Part shown: piece by piece, positions 58,321 to 64,000 of the stretch
How positions within the stretch are numbered: position 1 is the first letter of the stretch
Layout of the letters: each line of letters begins with the position of its first letter
Assembly (NCBI GenBank): GCA_914767715.1
Contig: OU612071.1
Coordinates: 22,999,681 to 23,063,680 of the forward strand
DNA: 64,000 bases
Reading direction: 5' to 3'
Origin: Membranipora membranacea
Taxonomy: Eukaryota; Bryozoa; Gymnolaemata; Cheilostomatida; Membraniporidae
Notes under the pieces: model-generated
The model's database searches: none
What the model saw: only the letters and a program-made list of their open reading frames with translations
Told to the model about the DNA's origin: nothing
Translations under genes and position numbers: made by a program

Positions 58321-60560
58321 AAAAGACAGTGGATATTCTAGTTTGTATCAACTGATTTGTCTGTTGATTGAAAGCCCAGCAGTTTTGAATTTGACACGCT
58401 ATACTAAAATCAAGTGTCGATGTTAATTCCATGTATCCAATTTGGCACTCAAATGATGCCACACCAACATATGGAAACATTGGGATTTTAAAATAGAATC
58501 CAATGCACACAAAATTTTGCTATACTGAACTATTACAAAGCAACAGTAATGGAGACAAATGCATGCAGCAGCAGTGAATTTTTGTCAATTCTAACTTTAA
58601 TAAGATCCAAAAATTAACAAGTGATATTATCAATACACACAATTACTGTTCATTTAAATTTGGTTTTGATTCTGCAAGGTTTTGGTAACTTTGGTCTTAG
58701 CCTTGTATGGTATTTTTAAATAAGCCTATCGTATACAATGCTCACTGAGTTGGAACTTTATCGACAGAGGACTTGGGACTAGGAGTTATAAAGTTTCCTT
58801 AAACAAACTTGTCAAATTGATGATAATCTAGAGCAGCGGCATTTAACTCAGGATGGCAGCATTAGAGCTGCAACAACTTAGTATCCAATAGTTTCCTCTA
58901 CTCTTTTTTCTCTATGATACTTTTAAATTTCTTGCCACAAGTTGGTATTACTGGTATGTGGGGTAGAGTCAATAGTGTATTCGTCGGAAGGGCTTTTAGG
59001 GGGCTTGACCCTATACCAATTTTCAGCGTGTCAATTTTGAAAATCCTCTTGAAACCTCTTAAACCTTTAATAACCAGGCGCCCAGAGGGGCCATTGTGAG
59101 ATATAATAATCAGCCTTCACTCTATTGTTTCTTGGGGGATTAGGCTTCACATCCATCGTAAACTCAATGTCAATGAAACTATTTCAAAGAGCCAGGAGAC
59201 ACCTATCCTTGTTTAGGTGAACAAACTCAGAGTAGTTTTCACAAGAAGATGTTTCAATAACAAACCCAGGTGAAATCACCAAGCAGGGTTTATGGTTATG
59301 GTTAATCATCACATTGGGCCCATTTGAAACGCTGGCAATACACAGTACTCAAAACATGTGAAAAATCAAGTGTTTACAGCTGAGAAGAAATGTGTTTCCC
59401 TGATCTGACAAAACACTAGAGTCTAGAAGTTTTGAAATATTACAACATAATGCAGTGGAATTGCTGTGTGTGCCCCTGTACAATGTCAAATGGTATGAGA
59501 ACAATGCTTGGATGCTGCTTGAATTTGCTACTCTGCGACAGGGATTTGCGAGATCTTGTTACTATTGTCATTGCTAATAGTGTTGCTTGATGTGTAAATT
59601 TGCTGTAAGGTTGTGATCTGGGCAAGATACTGAAACTTGGTGGCCTGAAAGTGGAGGCAAGCTCATAAGACTAGACAAATTATCTTACAGGTATTAAAAA
59701 ATGAAGAGTGTACTGTGATCACATTAACCCCCATTCATGTGTACTGAAATGACTAAGGTAAAATATTGAAAAAATCTGCCGGTCCCTGTTTTAGAATCCT
59801 AATATTCTCTGTCATGTGGAGGTTTCTAAAATTACTGGTTTATCTACCATACCTAAGTAATTTTTATATTCTGCTTTCACAATTAAATAAGGGTTCCATC
59901 TTCATTTTAGGAACAATAATCTAAGTCAGCATTCGATGCTCATAATCTGTTATCATTTTAGTAATGTCATGTTAGAAGACAAGACTACAGGTTCACATCA
60001 AATCTTTATTGTGATATTAATTTTGTTACATTGTATTGCGCTGAGTGTGAGGCCTCTATACAATTCAATGCTTTTCATTGTTTGAACATTTGGAAAACAA
60101 AGGAATCCTTTATATGCTGTGCCTAGTTCTATACAATAGAGGATAAATGTACCATGTCAGCTTGCATCAAAAGTTTATATGAGAAAACTGAGAATAAATT
60201 TTAAGAAATGCTGCATTAAATGAAGGGAAATACCGATAGAGTGACCCAAAATGATTCATATATTGATATCGTCATAATGTGGTTAGCAAAAAAATTTGAC
60301 GCTTCTAGCATATGTAGAAGTGCATTTTAATTGAGTCATCTGGTTAAAAGATAATTTTTTGCCAACATTTCATCATTTTTTATGAAATTCAGGATTTTTT
60401 GCATTCATTTCGTGGATTAAATAGTAATTCAACCACCAAGCCTGGACAATAACTTTCAATCAATTTGTGATGGTTTCTGCATCAAATATAAAAAATGTAG
60501 GGGGAGATAACGAGAAAACCATATAAGTCACTGAGTACATCCTATTTTTAATGCGTAGTT
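58321..60560. other. No gene recognised
   Basis: AT-rich spacer; frames at 58914-59099 and 59440-59625 carry no motif. Confidence 0.45.
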
Positions 60561-60581
60561 TTTAATTTCGATATTCCTACG

Positions 60582-61211
60582 ATGATCAATTTGTATTACA
60601 CATTCTTTTATCCACATTTGATTTATGGTATTGAGTTTTATGGTCATGCCGCAAATTGTCATCTAAATCACATCTATTTACTTCAAAAATCAGCTCTTCG
60701 TGTCATACTCAAAATCGTCCCACGTGGTCAAGGGACCTCTTTCTTCTCTGAGTATCAAATAATGCCCATTGATATGCTTTTTAAATACCGCTATTTGCTA
60801 CATTTTAATCACACTCGCCTAAATTGGGAGTTAGAAATTCAAACCCCTGCCATTACAGCCACTAGGTCAAAGGAAAATTTGCCCCAAAGAGAGCCAACAA
60901 CTGTAGAGGGGAGAGGTCACTGTTATCCACAGGTTTTAACCTGTGGAATTCACATCTACTGGGGGAGGAGGAGGCGGCTCCTTCTGCTTTGCATGGGAGG
61001 TTGGTGTCTTTGCTGTGGGGGTGTTGTTCGCTTCTTGTCGAGTAGGCTGTGTGTCTGAGCTCGCCCTCGGGACAGTAGCCTTTGTATTCCTGATAATCGG
61101 ATGGTCGCAGTACTAGTCCTGCACTAATATGACCATGCCGCTGCCTTATTTCATTTCACTATTTTAGTCCTTTGATTTTAAATACAATAAATCGTTGCCG
61201 AAAAAAAAAAG
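60582..61211 (+). mobile_element. 5'-truncated LINE 3' end with poly(A) tail
   Basis: YPHLIYGIEFYGHAANCHLN, HIYLLQKSALRVILKI match the post-RT region; the frame continues to a stop at 61056. The 3' UTR ends in CAATAAATCGTTGCCG followed by about 10 A (61200-61210). Reads as a short, severely 5'-truncated insertion. Confidence 0.8.
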
Positions 61212-61775
61212 ATATCATAGATGGTAACACCATATGCATATTTTATGGTGTGACACTTAGGTTGAAGATTGTAAATATAGGTGAGCCATAGCCATGTTTC
61301 TAGTTTGGTCCCCTGAGCTGTACCCATATTGACATGCTTAGGTAGAGATAAATGCTCGCCCATCTTCACGCTGCATGTGTTTCCACTGAGAAAACTGTCG
61401 ATCAGGTTTATCATAGCATCATGAACTTCGAGTTGTCTAAGTTTGGCAATGAGGATATCCGGATGGAGTCTATCTAATGCCTTCGACATATCTATCATCG
61501 CTACTGATACATGCCTAGTAGAGGGGTTATCAGACACCAGTTATTGATGAGTTTGAGCAGTGCGTCAGTTGTGCTGTGTTGTTTACGGTATGAAAACTGA
61601 CTTTTATTGAGTTTGGTACCCACTGCTGATTTGAAATTGTCAGAAGGACATCCTCTGCTAGTTTAACTAGACGATGCAACAGTGCAATCGTGAGATAATC
61701 ACTGGCGGTCTTTGGAATTTTTCCTTTGATTTGAGAAATTTTCCGTGTCGGTGGGTATTCCTGTGTTTCAAGCAT
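61212..61775 (-). pseudogene. LINE reverse transcriptase fragment
   Basis: Minus-strand frames: 61775-61530 (PPTRKISQIKGKIPKTASDY) and 61537-61212, with VAMIDMSKALDRLHPDILIA (first Asp block), NMGTAQGTKLETWLWLTYI (PQGT-LGP block) and KYAYGVTIYD (YADDT position, catalytic DD lost). It directly abuts the poly(A) of the plus-strand LINE. Confidence 0.8.
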
Positions 61776-64000
61776 CTTATTTATAACACAGGTGACAGAA
61801 ACCTAAAGGTCTTTTGCCGCTGCCTCTGGATGTAATTAGTGTTGTAGCTTTATGTGTATTGATCTTCTTGAGAAGATGCTTGATTTCTCCGTAGCTTGTC
61901 TAACTCTTATCTAATGATATTTCTTATCAACAATCAGACTTATTTGCCTCATTTGTATAGTCGCTGATAAGATGGAAGAGTGTCATGTAATTAAGATAAA
62001 AATTAATGCTCGTTCCTAGTTAGTTTTGGTATCCATTGTGGTTATTCAGCCATCTCAGCCTACTTTATGTTAGAATGTGTGGCTAAGGACAAGGAAATCA
62101 CCAAAAAGTAACAGAAGGACATGCAAATCAGTCTTAGTCTGCATGTTTTTTGTTATTTTGCAGCTCATTTCAGTAGTAAAAATTGCATATAGTAAAGTTT
62201 AGCTCATCTGCAGGAGACCTAATGTTAGTCAGCATTAAATGTTGGCAAGGTCAGTAAGTCAATAAAGTGAAGACAGTTGTAGCCAGCAAAAACTTTCCTA
62301 TATCATCTTTGCAAATGGAGTATTCAACTCTAGACTACAGGAGGGGAGACCATTATAAAGCCCACCCTATTCTGTTATAACACTTCAATTCATGCGATTG
62401 TTTTGATTTCCATTCAGAAATGAAATTTGGAGGTATGAATAAAAATTGAATGGGCATATTTATCGCACAATTCCACATAAGCACATCCCATTCCCATCAA
62501 ATACAAACAATTAAAACCGCTCCTCGTTTTTCTCTAAAAGCAGGAGGAATTTGAATGCTGCTAACCCCATTTGAATTTGATATGGCTGATCGCATTACAT
62601 TGAGTGGGTTTTTTCTCTATCTATTTGATCTTTAGGTGGAAACAGGTTAAAGTATACTCTGTGCTTTTAGCTAGTGGTGCTTTTGTCGAATAACACTCCC
62701 TGGCATTAGACCAAGCCAATAAAGAAAGTGCTTGTCACTTATCTGTACAATCTTCTTTACTCATTGTAGTTTGTATGAATCACAACAGCTCATATGGTAA
62801 ATATACAAAAAAAGAACGAAATTGGAATATTTGTTTTCCTCTAGACAAGGAGCCAGGCAAGGAGCCAGGCGAGGAGCCAGGCAAGGCAGATCTTCTTGGC
62901 ATTCACAAACTCTGTGAAGACATCGGTCTAAGAATATTGCCCACTCAATTTTGCAGCATACCATGTTTGTGAAAAGATAAACCAACCAACCACTTCTCAT
63001 TACCATTCAGCCCTATAGCCGCAGATAATCATTTAGGAGGGAGAGAGAAGGTTGATAGCTGAACCGCTCGGTAGTGGACAGAGTGGGGTTTTATGCAGAA
63101 ATTAAAGTGCTGTTACTCCAATCAAGGGATGAAATATACATTAGCACAAGGGCAATGCTGAAAGCATTCATCAGTTGAGCACTGTTCTCCTAACGTATTT
63201 ATCAAAATGAATGCTATCAGAAGGTTGGGCTAAAACAGCGTTGTAAACTTATTTTTGTTTTTCAAACATCTGTGGATATTTTCTGTTTCGAATGTATTGC
63301 TACCGACAAAAGGACAATCAATAGTAGGAAGTTTTATTTTAGAGTGTTGACAAAATTAATATAACTTAGATTTTTAATGATATTTTAGCTCAATTGATGA
63401 TAAACGCTGTAAAAAAAGGAAACGCTCCATTTTGCAGTCATAGACGAAAGGTAATTATTCGAGAACGTATAAAACTACAATCAGAAATATAATTGCTTTC
63501 TGTATAGTTTCAACAAATAAATATCATAATAGGTTGGATAATGGAATACAATATGATACTTGAAAATAGTGATTGCCTAGATGGCAATTATTTGAGATTT
63601 CTTCTAAATGAGAAACATCTGTGGCTCTGCACTCCATTCCATTACAAAAAATGGACAGCCCTATGTGTCCACAATCCTCACCAGTTCTTAACTATGCACT
63701 GCCATTTACTCCCAAGCGGAGGTTGGACATGCTATAGGCTGGCCTTTGCTGTCATCCGATCTGGGTAGTTGGAATATCAGTCTTCTAGTGAGAGTCAGGA
63801 ATTAAATGACTGACTCACAGTTGTATGTGGAGGGGTTAGAAAGAACTCTGGCGGCATCATATTCTGGTCAAATCTATACATAGTGATACTTTGTTTCCTT
63901 GTCTATTAAACAGGTGCACTCTTGAGTTTATGTAAGATTCATCATGAAGGTCATGTAATGCCACAATATCCGTTCTCTTCCTGTTTCATGACAATGGGTG
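61776..64000. other. No gene recognised
   Basis: AT-rich spacer. A 12-bp tandem (GAGCCAGGCAAG-type, about 3.5 units) lies at 62846-62886. The 63541-63768 frame has no recognised domain. Confidence 0.45.

Overview
The window is AT-rich nuclear DNA of an intron-bearing animal, most likely a marine invertebrate. The evidence is GT...AG-bounded exons of extracellular domain families (fibrinogen-related, PAN/apple, C-type lectin), tRNA- and U2-snRNA-headed short repeats, many broken non-LTR retrotransposons, and DNA transposons of the P, MULE and integrase-related (Ginger-like) types. I cannot name the species. No rRNA, intact tRNA, CRISPR or bacterial-style operon was seen.

Layout. 0-5 kb is a graveyard of non-LTR (LINE) fragments in both orientations plus a degraded MULE transposase. 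5-10 kb is mostly featureless, with a 340-bp minisatellite at 7.25 kb. 10.4-16.4 kb carries exons of a membrane-anchored fibrinogen-related protein; one exon has a frameshift and a stop and another has lost its splice donor, so it looks like a pseudogene. 18-20 kb holds unassigned exon-like ORFs and degenerate tRNA-like repeats. At 20.0 kb there is a U2-snRNA-headed element bounded by a 13-bp target-site duplication.

20.85-34.33 kb reads as one large DNA transposon of about 13.5 kb. Imperfect terminal inverted repeats of about 1 kb flank an intron-split gene. The gene encodes a Gypsy/Ginger-type integrase (zinc-binding H2C2, DDE core, GPY/F module), a row of phase-2 mini-exons rich in basic residues, a Cys-rich exon, and a C-terminal OTU cysteine-protease domain. 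The gene carries two in-frame TAGs and a frameshifting deletion. A LINE and two tRNA-derived SINEs sit inside it.

35.6-40.0 kb contains the best intact host gene: four phase-matched exons for a secreted protein of about 234 residues (signal peptide, PAN/apple, C-type lectin). Its last intron holds the second U2-headed element. 41.27-46.26 kb is an internally deleted P-superfamily transposon with a perfect 8-bp duplication, about 95-bp TIRs and THAP remnants. It is itself split by a 2.3-kb nested element with its own 8-bp duplication. 47.9-49.7 kb holds a spliced-looking DDE transposase remnant. 50-53 kb has foldbacks and short repeats, and 54-62 kb has further LINE pieces in both orientations, one with a poly(A) tail. 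62-64 kb shows no recognisable gene.

Apart from the lectin gene and the fibrinogen-like pseudogene, almost all recognisable coding sequence here is mobile-element derived. The most unusual items are the integrase-OTU transposon with motif-studded TIRs, the U2-headed elements, and the P-type element with a transposon nested inside its transposase gene.
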